NCBI GenBank assembly: GCA_020831845.1
Contig: JAFIFV010000097.1
Location: 62,001 to 126,000 of the forward strand
DNA length: 64,000 bases
Reading direction: 5' to 3'
From: Ectothiorhodospiraceae bacterium
GTDB taxonomy: Bacteria; Pseudomonadota; Gammaproteobacteria; Nitrococcales; Aquisalimonadaceae
This document shows, piece after piece, positions 8,073 to 14,840 of this stretch. How positions within the stretch are numbered: position 1 is the stretch's first letter; each line of letters starts with the position of its first letter. The notes under the pieces are model-generated. The model did no database searches and had not been told where the DNA came from. It worked only from the letters and a program-made list of their open reading frames with translations. The translations under genes and the position numbers were made by a program.

Positions 8073-8566
8073 CGCTCAGCCAGGCGCAGCAGTGCCCGGG
8101 CGGAAGCCGGCAGGGCCACCCCGGCGCGTGTTGCTGCCTTCATCGCTCGGAACAGGGCGGCTTGTTGCTCGGTGGCCCTTGCGGGTGGTTCCTCCAGGGC
8201 TCGCCACCGGGGCCAGGTTCCCGCCTCAAAGCGCCCCAGCGCCACCGCCAGGCCCTTGGCACGGGCCCATGCGCTCCCGCCTGGCGTAGCCTTCAGGGCC
8301 ACCGCCAGCCATGCCCGTGCCCGCTCCCTTGCGACCGTCCGTGCCGGGTGTTCCTCCCCGGGGCCGCGAATCAGGCCCAGGGCTTCGCCCGGTTCGGCCC
8401 CCGTCTCCAGCAGGTTCACCGATTCCGCTACCAGGTCCAGGGCCTCGGCTGGCAGCGGTTGCCCGGCCCGGTAGGCGTCCCGCAGGCGCAGCAGCAGGCG
8501 CAGCCGTTCCACCGGGGTCTCCGGTGCGGCTGGCGCGGTACTGGTGTGCGGTGCCCGGGCGGTCAC
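8069..8566 (-). CDS. Hypothetical satellite protein
   Basis: 165 residues, helical and rich in Ala, Arg and Leu (VERLRLLLRLRDAYRAGQPL; later RAMKAATRAGVALPASARAL). No catalytic motif or known family is apparent. It follows the previous gene by 3 bp, so it belongs to the same message. Codon usage is the extreme GC3 style of the whole satellite operon. Confidence 0.7.
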   Translation of the reverse strand: MTARAPHTSTAPAAPETPVERLRLLLRLRDAYRAGQPLPAEALDLVAESVNLLETGAEPGEALGLIRGPGEEHPARTVARERARAWLAVALKATPGGSAWARAKGLAVALGRFEAGTWPRWRALEEPPARATEQQAALFRAMKAATRAGVALPASARALLRLAER

Positions 8567-8569
8567 TGG

Positions 8570-8797
8570 TCAGCCCTCTGGCGTGGCCTTGCTGCCGGTG
8601 GTGCTGGTGACGAACACCAGATCCTCCGCCAGGTCTTCGGCCTTGGCGGTCGCGGTGTACGTGCCCACGGTCTCCAGGTCCTGGCCGGCCAGCACGTGGA
8701 CACGGCCGGCTACGTCACGGCAGACGGTAATCGCCCCGTGCTCACGGGCCACCCCCAGGGCGGCCAGGGCGCGGCGCTTGGCTTGGCTCGGGGTCAT
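8570..8797 (-). CDS. Small hypothetical satellite protein
   Basis: 75 residues with an alternating beta-rich middle (GAITVCRDVAGRVHVLAGQD) after a basic helix (PSQAKRRALAALG). It begins in an ATGA overlap with the stop of the upstream gene. Unknown function. Confidence 0.65.
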   Translation of the reverse strand: MTPSQAKRRALAALGVAREHGAITVCRDVAGRVHVLAGQDLETVGTYTATAKAEDLAEDLVFVTSTTGSKATPEG

Positions 8798-9003
8798 TGC
8801 GCTGGCCCTCCGTCTCCAGGTTTGGCCAGCATCCGGCGCATTTCGTCCAGGTGGCGGCGGGCCGTCTCAGAGTCCGCTGGTCGGGATGGTTTCGCAGGCA
8901 TAGCCCGGCGCCATGATCGGGACGGGTTCCGGGGCGGCGGTGCCTGGTCTGCCTGGTGCCGTGCGCCTGGTCCGCACTGTTCGGTCAGGTAGTCGGTTGG
9001 CAT
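8794..9003 (-). CDS. Small hypothetical satellite protein
   Basis: 69 residues, basic and Pro-rich in the first half, helical in the second (ETARRHLDEMRRMLAKPGDG). A GGAGG lies at good distance before the ATG. It overlaps both neighbours, as is usual in this compact operon. No family recognised. Confidence 0.6.
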   Translation of the reverse strand: MPTDYLTEQCGPGARHQADQAPPPRNPSRSWRRAMPAKPSRPADSETARRHLDEMRRMLAKPGDGGPAQ

Positions 9004-9356
9004 GGCGTGGCCTCCGTGGTGGTGGGTGAATCTGTGCCGGGGGCGGTGGCTTGCGCCTCGAACAGCAGGCGCACCACGGCCAGGACCGCTTCGCCCTGAA
9101 ACGCTCCGGCGTTCGCGGCGTCGGCAGCCTCCCGTAGGGCTTCCACGCGGGCGGGCTTGCTGGCGGCGTGCGCGCCAGCCATGAAGGCGGCGAACAGCAA
9201 GCGGAGGGTGGCGGGGTGTTCCATCTCGGCCAGGGCGGCGGCCCGGTCCACGGGGTCGCGTTCGTGCCAGGCCTGGTCGTACATACCGGCCAGCCAGGTC
9301 TCGAATGCCTCCACTGGAACGGGCAGGGTCTGGTGGTCTCGCTGTTGGTCAGCCAT
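8985..9356 (-). CDS. Hypothetical satellite protein
   Basis: 123 residues, mostly helical (FETWLAGMYDQAWHERDPVD; GEAVLAVVRLLFEAQAT). The start at 9356 is chosen for GGGAGGG upstream and for the 8-bp overlap with the end of the replication gene. Position directly behind the initiator gene recalls lambda P or helicase-loader slots, but the protein is too short and no loader motif is visible. Confidence 0.68.
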   Translation of the reverse strand: MADQQRDHQTLPVPVEAFETWLAGMYDQAWHERDPVDRAAALAEMEHPATLRLLFAAFMAGAHAASKPARVEALREAADAANAGAFQGEAVLAVVRLLFEAQATAPGTDSPTTTEATPCQPTT

Positions 9357-10476
9357 GGCCGCGCCCTCCCTGGTCGCCTTCCACCGCGTCGGCAAGAATC
9401 CCGGCGTGCGTACCACGGCCCCAGCGGCTGGCAGTGGTGCTCGCTTTGGTCTCGGTGGCGCTCTGGTCGCCCTGGTCAGGGCGCGGGCCCGCGCTGCCGT
9501 CGCTGGACAGGGGGCTTGTGTCGTCCAGGATGCCGCCCCGGGTGGTGCCGTAGTCCTTCGCGGCCAGGCCGTGATAGCGGTTCGGCTCACCAGGCGGCCC
9601 GGCCGGCCGTGGTGGCGTCCAGTCCTGCAGGTAGCCTTCCTTCACCGGCCCGAAGAACGTTGCCAGTTGCTGGACAGTCTCCGTTCCATGCTTGCCCGTG
9701 GCTTCACAGAACCGCCGGTACTCCAGCACCTTGGCGTGGGCTTGTGCTTCAGTGATTCGCCCCTCCCGTATCCGGGCTTGCCAGGCGCGAAACGCTGCCG
9801 GCTTCGGGTCACCACCGGCACGGCGTGGCCGTTCTTCCCACAGCCGCTCGAAGGCCTCCGGGTAATCCTTGCCCTTGGACTGCTTCGCGCGCTGGCGCGA
9901 AGGGGGCCCCGCTTGCGGGGTGCCCAGCAAGTCCGGCTGGCCGGTGCCATTGTCTGGGGCATTGGGTGCGTTGTGCCCACCTTGGGTTACTGGGTGGGTT
10001 CTATGGTTGGGTTCTATGGGTGGGTTAAGCGGGACGTGTGCCCGCACCTTTCGGGCAGAGGACCCGCACCTTTCAGGCACAGGACCCGCACCTTCGTGCA
10101 GAGGACCCGCACCTTTCCCCGAACGTGCGGGTTCTGTGCCCGCACCTTCCCCGAGTCGTGGCGAATCTGGTTCCGCACCTTCCGCTGGCACAAGCGCCCG
10201 GTACCTATATCGGCGCCAGCCCTGCCCACCGTTCGGTGCGCCCACGGTATGCCGCGAAAGCCAGCCACCATCCACGGCGGTCCGTAGGTGCCGGCGGACG
10301 GTCGATTCGTCTAGCCTGGTTTCCTCCGCCAGAAGGCGGATGCCAGGAAAACAGTTCCCGGCGCTGTCCATGTGCGTTGCCAGTGTCAGCAGGACGTGGC
10401 GCGTCACTGGTTGCGGCGGGCCCTGGTCGGATACCACGGTGCTTATCCACTGCATACGGGTGGACTGTTCAGCCAT
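9349..10476 (-). CDS. Lambda O-like replication initiator
   Basis: 375 residues. The N-terminal winged helix domain (residues about 8-95) reads VTRHVLLTLATHMDSAGNCF...LAEETRLDESTVRRHLRTAV, the pattern of phage O N-terminal / helix-turn-helix replication proteins. A flexible charged linker (about 95-175) carries the iterons described separately. A C-terminal domain (about 190-300) has YPEAFERLWEERPRRAGGDP and AAFRAWQARIREGRI, found in many phage O-like proteins. Lambda O binds iterons inside its own gene and recruits the helicase loader; the same layout is seen here. It starts 8 bp before the end of the upstream HTH gene, with GGGAGGG before the ATG. The last 50 residues are low-complexity. 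Confidence 0.8.
   Translation of the reverse strand: MAEQSTRMQWISTVVSDQGPPQPVTRHVLLTLATHMDSAGNCFPGIRLLAEETRLDESTVRRHLRTAVDGGWLSRHTVGAPNGGQGWRRYRYRALVPAEGAEPDSPRLGEGAGTEPARSGKGAGPLHEGAGPVPERCGSSARKVRAHVPLNPPIEPNHRTHPVTQGGHNAPNAPDNGTGQPDLLGTPQAGPPSRQRAKQSKGKDYPEAFERLWEERPRRAGGDPKPAAFRAWQARIREGRITEAQAHAKVLEYRRFCEATGKHGTETVQQLATFFGPVKEGYLQDWTPPRPAGPPGEPNRYHGLAAKDYGTTRGGILDDTSPLSSDGSAGPRPDQGDQSATETKASTTASRWGRGTHAGILADAVEGDQGGRGHG
10038..10182. repeat. Six iterons inside the initiator gene: candidate satellite origin
   Basis: The core CCGCACCTT starts at 10042, 10064, 10086, 10107, 10140 and 10173 (spacings 22, 22, 21, 33, 33: whole helical turns). Because 22 is not a multiple of three, the repeat is read in all three frames of the protein (KVR, RCG and GAG), so the conservation is at DNA level. 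A small GAAC..GTTC palindrome lies between copies four and five. This copies the lambda layout, where ori lies within gene O. Confidence 0.75.
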
Positions 10477-10723
10477 GACCGGCCCTCCCTGTTCGGCACA
10501 ATGGGAAGGCGGCCGCCCAGGCGTCAGCGTCGGCAGCGGTCACCAGGACGGTGCCCTGGACAACGCGGTGCCGTGGTCCACGGCCGGCCAGCAGCGCGTG
10601 GCCCAGGGCTGCCCGGGGCACGCCATGGCGGCGGGCCACCTGGTCCAGGGTCAGCGGGCCGGCGGTGTGTTTGGTGTCTCCCTGCCCGGCGCTGGCCCCT
10701 CTGCCAGCGTTCCGGGCCGCCAT
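10469..10723 (-). CDS. Small HTH (AlpA/MerR-like) DNA-binding protein
   Basis: 84 residues. After a Gly/Ala-rich start, LTLDQVARRHGVPRAALGHAL is a helix-turn-helix, followed by the wing-like RHRVVQGTVLVTAADADAWAA typical of excisionase/AlpA-type small proteins. It starts in a TGATG overlap with the GIY-YIG gene. Likely regulator of excision or of the replication genes directly downstream. Confidence 0.7.
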   Translation of the reverse strand: MAARNAGRGASAGQGDTKHTAGPLTLDQVARRHGVPRAALGHALLAGRGPRHRVVQGTVLVTAADADAWAAAFPLCRTGRAGHG

Positions 10724-11283
10724 CAGACTGCCCCCACCAGCTTGGCGACGGGGGCGGATCGCACCCCGGCCGCTTGCCGGTCCTGTTCGTTGAACCACGC
10801 CAGCACGTCAGCCCGGCGCCAGCGGTAAGTCATACCCTTGCGCGCTGCTCGGTGCGGTCGCTCCACCACGGGCGCGGGGAATCCCGGCATGGCGCGCAGT
10901 TCATGCGGCGGGGCATTCAGCCCAGCGCGTCGAAGATCAGCAGGCGAGACCAGCGCCGGCCTGGTGGCCAGGTAGGCTTGCGGGGATCCGTGCTCGAGCA
11001 CCGCTTCCGTAAGCCCATGGACGGGACCGCCTTTGTAGGGGCCGGTGACTCCCGCCCTGTTCATGGGTGGCCGGTATCGCTGGATGTGTTCGAGCTCCAG
11101 GGCCTCCAGTTCATCGGCCGCACAAGGGAAGACGCGCCACTGATCGAACTCGGCGGTTCGATGCCAGAAACCGACGCGCGCCAATACGTTCGTGCTGGCC
11201 CCTACATAGACCACGCGGCCAGCTTTCAGCAGGTGATACACGCCAGCCGTGCCCGGCAGCGCGGGGAAGGTAATCGGGTCCAT
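10723..11283 (-). CDS. GIY-YIG nuclease domain fused to a C-terminal DNA-binding domain
   Basis: 186 residues. The N-terminal domain has GVYHLL (residues 14-19) and VVYVGAS (24-30), the GIY and YIG strands, a conserved H41-R42 and the catalytic-type glutamate in LELEHIQRYRPPMNR (E63 or E65). The C-terminal part (about 148-172, GMTYRWRRADVLAWFNEQDR) resembles an AlpA/excisionase DNA-binding motif. GIY-YIG enzymes nick or cut DNA with one metal ion; many homing and phage nucleases carry an extra DNA-binding domain like this one. It stands between two small HTH genes at the head of the replication module, so it could act in replication or in interference with a helper phage. The role is inference. 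Confidence 0.75.
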   Translation of the reverse strand: MDPITFPALPGTAGVYHLLKAGRVVYVGASTNVLARVGFWHRTAEFDQWRVFPCAADELEALELEHIQRYRPPMNRAGVTGPYKGGPVHGLTEAVLEHGSPQAYLATRPALVSPADLRRAGLNAPPHELRAMPGFPAPVVERPHRAARKGMTYRWRRADVLAWFNEQDRQAAGVRSAPVAKLVGAV

Positions 11284-11286
11284 GAC

Positions 11287-11517
11287 TCACCCCCGGCTCA
11301 GAATCTGAACAGCGTGAGGCGGCCAGACCAGGCGGCCATTCGCCAACTTCCGCGGCCGCACCCCAAAGTAGGATCCGGTGCGGCACAGGCGCACGCGAAT
11401 GGTGGAGGGCTTAACGTTGATTGCTGCCGCGAAGTCTTCGGTGGTCCAGCCAGGTGCGGCCGGGGTGGGGGTCCATTCATCCGCCGTAGTGGCGGTAACT
11501 GGTGCAGTGGTAGTCAT
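11287..11517 (-). CDS. AlpA/Xis-like HTH protein
   Basis: 76 residues. GWTTEDFAAAINVKPSTIRVRL is a helix-turn-helix, followed by GRLVWPPHAVQIL, the wing and last helix common in prophage excisionase/AlpA regulators. It is the first gene of the leftward replication/packaging operon; GGAG lies nine bases before the ATG. In gammaproteobacterial satellites AlpA activates the excision and replication module, and the position fits that role. Confidence 0.7.
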   Translation of the reverse strand: MTTTAPVTATTADEWTPTPAAPGWTTEDFAAAINVKPSTIRVRLCRTGSYFGVRPRKLANGRLVWPPHAVQILSRG

Positions 11518-11534
11518 GCCGGTTGCTCCGTGTT

Positions 11535-11548
11535 GTGTTGATCGACAC
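11535..11548. promoter_or_regulatory. Palindromic operator candidate before the AlpA-like gene
   Basis: GTGTTGATCGACAC, an imperfect palindrome with GTGT/ACAC arms, 18 bp upstream of the ATG. It shares GTGTTG with the sites at 6432-6446 and 8041-8050. Confidence 0.4.
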
Positions 11549-11612
11549 GGATAAAGCTACGCGGCAAATGAAACGTAATCCACTGATTAGAAAGGGAAAA
11601 ACAGGCGGAAAC

Positions 11613-12146
11613 TTAGCTTCTGCCCGCTATTCTAGGATCGCGGCCGGATTGCCGCCAGCGTTTGCGGACGGCGCTTTCATCGACGTGGTACTTCTGCGCC
11701 TGTTTCTCCGCCAGCTTGTGGGGCTTCACGCCAGCGTCCCGCAGTGCCTCGGCTTCGGTCACCAGGACCAGGGGGTCAGGCAGTCGGCTGGCGGCTCCGC
11801 CTTTCTTCCCTCCGTAGGCTTTCTGGCCTTGGCCTTCAGTGAAGTCCAGGTGTAGTTGGTCCATGGCGGCCCGCAGGGCGTCCGCCGCCTCGCATCGTGC
11901 CGGACACTTCACCCAGGCATCGGCGGCCGCCAGCAGCCGCACGGCGGCGTCAGCGGTGGCCGTAAGGTATAGCGGCTCCGGGCCCTCGTGGAACAGCACC
12001 GCGCCGTGCTCTACCGTCACCCGGTAAGCGTTGCCGGCATCCGCAGGGGTGACCTGCCACCGCTCCAGGTACTCAGTGCAGCGGCGGCGCACATCGGCCA
12101 GCAAAGCCTCCGGGTTGGTGATATAGGGGAGGCGCTGGAACGTCAT
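11613..12146 (-). CDS. Hypothetical protein coupled to the satellite integrase
   Basis: 177 residues. The middle is alternating and Ala-rich with a possible small alpha/beta fold (YRVTVEHGAVLFHEGPEPLY). The C-terminal third has an HTH-like segment (AEKQAQKYHVDESAVRKRWRQ) reminiscent of small terminase or regulator N-terminal motifs. It begins in an ATGA overlap with the integrase stop, so it is probably co-translated with it. No family recognised. Confidence 0.7.
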   Translation of the reverse strand: MTFQRLPYITNPEALLADVRRRCTEYLERWQVTPADAGNAYRVTVEHGAVLFHEGPEPLYLTATADAAVRLLAAADAWVKCPARCEAADALRAAMDQLHLDFTEGQGQKAYGGKKGGAASRLPDPLVLVTEAEALRDAGVKPHKLAEKQAQKYHVDESAVRKRWRQSGRDPRIAGRS

Positions 12147-13474
12147 GCCGGCGCCCTGCCATCCACCACCCGCAGACCCGCGGGCTGTTCGTCTTCGGCC
12201 GGCTGGTCGATCCCGGCCTGGTCCAGGATCCAGGCTTCAATCTTCGTATGCCAAAGGCGCAGCAGGTCCAGCGGTCGGCGGCGGTAGTGCTTTTCAGCCA
12301 GGGCGGTGGGCTTGTGGCCCTGAATCTGCGCCACCACGCCCACCGGGCACTCCACCCATTCGGAAAGGGTGCCGAAGCTCCGGCGCAGGTCGTGCAGGGT
12401 CAGGTGGGGCAGACCGGCGGCGGCGAGAACTCGCGTGTGGGCGTGGTTGCCGTCCATAAGCCGGCCGGCCTTGGCGGTGGGGCTGGAAAAGACCCATTCA
12501 TTCCGGCGCGGCAGGGCGGCCAGCAGGTGCGCCATGTACGGGGTTAGCGGAATGACCCGCTCGCCTTCCACCTTGTCGCGAATGGTCAGCGACCGCCACT
12601 GGAAGTCCACGTCCTCCCAACGCAGGCGCCCCATTTCCTCACGGCGGGCGCCGGTCAGTAGCAGGGCCTGCAGGTACGCGGACACCACCGGGTTGCCCAT
12701 CATCCGTACCGCATCGAACCAGGGCGCCAACTGTTCCCGCTGGAGCACGTCGCCACGGGCTTGGGGCTTCGGGACGGCCCGGCGCACCTCCGTATTCGTC
12801 ACGGCGTCAGCGGCTACCAGGCCTCGGTACTCCGGCCGGCCTTCTGCCCAGGTCAGGCAGGCTCGCAGCAGGCGGTAGGCCCGGGCGGCTACGGTCGGCC
12901 GCTTCGCCTTCTCCGCGTTCAGCCACTCGGCCAGGCGGTCCGCCGTCAGGTCGGCCAGACGTTCATCCCGCAGGGGCCACAGGGCGCCGGCAGTGGTCAG
13001 CTTGTGTGACCGCTTGCGGGCCTGTCCGGGGGCCTGCATTGCCTTGTCGTGGTCGGCGGCGTGGTGCTCGGACCAGTCCGGCCGCCGCGTCTTGACGTAG
13101 GCGTCCCAGGCATCCCCCAGCGAGACCACCCCGCGCTCTTTCTCCTGGCGGGCGGCCTCGGCGGCCTGTTCGCGTTCGGCCTTTTCGTCCCGGGGGTCCA
13201 CCCCGTTGTCCACCAGAACCCGAAGGCGGCGGGCTTCGGTACGGGCTTCGTCAATATCCCAGGCAGCAGGTTTCCCGATGGTCAGGCGCAGGGTGCGGCC
13301 GTGCAGCCTGCCCTGGAAGACGTATTGCTTGCTTCCGCCCGCCCGCACCCGCAGGCCCAGCCCGGCGGACTCCGTGTCCCACAGGAACGCTTCGGACTGG
13401 CCGGCGGGGCACTCGAACCCCTCCACCCGGCCTTTGGTGAATCGCACCCGGTTGGTATTCTTTCGCGTAGCCAT
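12143..13474 (-). CDS. int: Tyrosine integrase of element A
   Basis: 443 residues. The N-terminus is an arm-binding domain of the DUF4102 type (LGLRVRAGGSKQYVFQGRL, then GKPAAWDIDEARTEARRL). A SAM-like core-binding domain follows (about 130-230), then the catalytic domain with the first Arg in LLLTGARREEMGRLRWEDVD (near residue 276), HDLRR (near 360) and the tyrosine in AEKHYRRRP (near 396). It integrates and excises the element at tRNA-Ile2. ATG at 13474 follows AAGGGGGG. The gene begins 285 bp from the attachment copy at 13759 and transcribes into the element. Confidence 0.93.
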   Translation of the reverse strand: MATRKNTNRVRFTKGRVEGFECPAGQSEAFLWDTESAGLGLRVRAGGSKQYVFQGRLHGRTLRLTIGKPAAWDIDEARTEARRLRVLVDNGVDPRDEKAEREQAAEAARQEKERGVVSLGDAWDAYVKTRRPDWSEHHAADHDKAMQAPGQARKRSHKLTTAGALWPLRDERLADLTADRLAEWLNAEKAKRPTVAARAYRLLRACLTWAEGRPEYRGLVAADAVTNTEVRRAVPKPQARGDVLQREQLAPWFDAVRMMGNPVVSAYLQALLLTGARREEMGRLRWEDVDFQWRSLTIRDKVEGERVIPLTPYMAHLLAALPRRNEWVFSSPTAKAGRLMDGNHAHTRVLAAAGLPHLTLHDLRRSFGTLSEWVECPVGVVAQIQGHKPTALAEKHYRRRPLDLLRLWHTKIEAWILDQAGIDQPAEDEQPAGLRVVDGRAPA

Positions 13475-13542
13475 GGCAGCCCCCCTTCGGCTGTCGGTGG
13501 TCAGGGCCCCGGCTGGTGTTGGCGCACCGTCGGGGCCTGTTT

Positions 13543-13639
13543 GCTTCCCAGCTGCTTCCCAGTTCCCAGCGTTCCCGGGTTCCAGGGCGCACCGCTTCCC
13601 AGATGGTCCCTTGGTCGGGCTGGGAAGCATATGGGAAGC
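13543..13639. repeat. Right arm-type integrase sites of element A
   Basis: GCTTCCC occurs at 13543, 13554 and 13594 and, inverted, GGGAAGC at 13622 and 13633. Both close pairs are spaced exactly 11 bp. The 13622-13639 pair (GGGAAGCATATGGGAAGC) is one base different from the pair at the far end (3046-3063). They lie between the integrase gene and the attachment copy, as arm sites should, and could also let the integrase repress its own promoter. Confidence 0.7.
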
Positions 13640-13758
13640 AGATTCGGGAAATATACGCTAATTCATGGACGTTAGCCAATACGCACTGATTGCGCTAAGT
13701 GGCTGCCTGGATGAGATTTTTGTAGCTTTCGCTAATGCGGGCAAACCCCTCTGGTGGA

Positions 13759-13806
13759 GGACTCATAATCCCTTGGTCCCAGGTTCGAGTCCTGGCGGGC
13801 CCACCA
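13759..13806 (+). other. att copy between elements A and B (attR of A / attL of B)
   Basis: A 3' tRNA-Ile2 fragment from GGACTCATAAT to CCA. It lacks the acceptor 5' strand and D-arm, so it is not a functional tRNA. Its T-stem (CCAGG/CCTGG) equals that of the copy at 50159 and differs from the intact tRNA. Confidence 0.88.
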
Positions 13807-13841
13807 AATTCAATGCCTTATGATGGAAATTGAGGCCACAC

Positions 13842-13870
13842 TGTCTAATATCCTTACGTCTGTCTAATAT
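13842..13870 (+). repeat. Left arm-type site candidates of prophage B
   Basis: TGTCTAATAT at 13842-13851 and 13861-13870, 19 bp apart, just inside the left attachment copy. Related sequences flank the other end (50031 and, inverted, 50093). Confidence 0.55.
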
Positions 13871-13935
13871 TTCCCTGAATACGTACACTCCAGTGGTACA
13901 CGTGTTCCCTCAGGACGGGTGGTGCGGGGTAAGAG

Positions 13936-14481
13936 TTGAGTGAAAACGGCTCAGTCTGGAAGCAAATTGCAGCGGGTGTCATTAGCGGTGTAATTCTGCT
14001 CGCGCTCTCTTGGCTCGGTGGGGTGTTACCCACGATATGGGCGTGGCTGTTGGCTGCGGCAAATTTGGTATGGTCGACGCTGACTTACGCGGTGACGATA
14101 CCCGTATGGTTGGCTATCGTTGTTATCGTAGCAATGGGCTGGATTGCGGCATACGTTTTCCGCAAACCACCTGCATTACCAGCGGAAAGTCCTGCGGAGC
14201 CGCTTCCCCAGGCACACGCGGAACTAGCTCTCAACCCACTCGAAACCCAAATTGTCCGCTCGCTGGCGCACGCCGATGGGGGCTGGCTCACTCTGGACGA
14301 TCTTGCTGAGATTTCTGGCTCTCCTCGCCTACTGGTGGAGCAGTCTGTCGAGCGCCTCCATTCAATGGATCTCTTGTTAGACAGGCTAAACGCTATTCAC
14401 GGCCAATCATTCCGCCTCAGCTCCACCGGCCGTGACATAGCTATCAGCCGCGGCTACGTTCCGCAGATGCACCGCGACTAG
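13936..14481 (+). CDS. Two-span membrane protein with winged-helix C-terminus
   Basis: 181 residues. Two hydrophobic segments (about residues 10-40 and 42-71, e.g. AVTIPVWLAIVVIVAMGWIA) are followed by a Pro-rich linker and a cytoplasmic winged-helix-like domain (LETQIVRSLAHADGGWLTLDDLAEISG...VEQSVERLHSMDLL). The start is TTG with GGGGTAAG upstream; no ATG precedes the hydrophobic part. It is the only gene between the left attachment copy and the non-coding array and points toward the late genes. Its place outside the lytic operons suggests expression in the lysogen, perhaps for superinfection exclusion; that is inference. Confidence 0.65.
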   Translation: MSENGSVWKQIAAGVISGVILLALSWLGGVLPTIWAWLLAAANLVWSTLTYAVTIPVWLAIVVIVAMGWIAAYVFRKPPALPAESPAEPLPQAHAELALNPLETQIVRSLAHADGGWLTLDDLAEISGSPRLLVEQSVERLHSMDLLLDRLNAIHGQSFRLSSTGRDIAISRGYVPQMHRD

Positions 14482-14568
14482 CACTAGAAGCATGAAATCG
14501 TATGTGACGCGCGCGTATGCCTGCGCGTAGAGAACCGCCGCTCAGAATCCGTGACCCCTTCGGGAAAA

Positions 14569-14840
14569 GGTAACAAAGGTAACAGGACCGCCAGAATGCA
14601 CGGAATCCGCTGATTTTTTAGTATTTTCCGCTATCGGGAAAAGGTAACAAAAAGGTAACGGAGAGGTAACACGTTACCTTTTATGAAGGTCACATCCTCA
14701 GTTTCTCGAACCTAATGAAATCAACGCGTTATGATCCTGTTACCTTTTGCGTTACCTCTTGTTACCTTTTGGAGGTAACACAAACTGCCTTTCTAGTCAG
14801 TCACTTACAGACGAAAAACCGCCATGTTACCGATGTTACC
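14569..14840. repeat. Array of twelve GGTAAC hexamers: candidate origin, partition or packaging site
   Basis: GGTAAC occurs at 14569, 14578, 14643, 14654, 14665 and 14774, and GTTACC at 14673, 14739, 14751, 14761, 14826 and 14835, mostly 8-13 bp apart inside clusters separated by 52-66 bp. Chance would give well under one copy in 270 bp. The longest form is AAAAGGTAACA. The surrounding DNA has no gene. The format recalls the decamer iterons bound by P4 alpha, whose homologue is encoded at 43927; position next to Q also allows a cos/terminase-binding site. Confidence 0.75.

Larger units (their letters stand above)
2988..13806. mobile_element. Element A: PICI-like phage satellite integrated in tRNA-Ile2
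   Basis: The boundaries are the tRNA 3' end and the second copy of the tRNA 3' half; paired GGGAAGC arm-type sites occur just inside both ends. It contains an integrase, Xis/AlpA-like genes, a lambda-O-like initiator with internal iterons, a leftward operon of small genes and a Nu1-like terminase small subunit. It lacks portal, capsid, large terminase, tail and lysis genes. This int-alpA-rep-terS content is the hallmark of Gram-negative phage-inducible chromosomal islands. The alternative is a deletion remnant of a lambda-like prophage, but the tightly overlapping intact operon and intact ends argue against decay. Confidence 0.75.

Noticed and set aside
10038-10182. CRISPR-like or protein repeat
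   Set aside because: Repeats are 9-12 bp with 10-24 bp gaps and change reading frame, so neither a CRISPR array nor a protein repeat; iterons fit better. No CRISPR array was found elsewhere in the window.
13759-13806. A second tRNA gene
   Set aside because: Only the 3' half is present; there is no D-arm or 5' acceptor strand, so it is an attachment copy. The same holds for 50159-50203.
2988-13806. Element A as a decayed lambda-like prophage
   Set aside because: Genes are intact, overlap by a few bases and end cleanly; both ends and arm sites are preserved. Deletion of all structural genes without scars is less likely, though not excluded.
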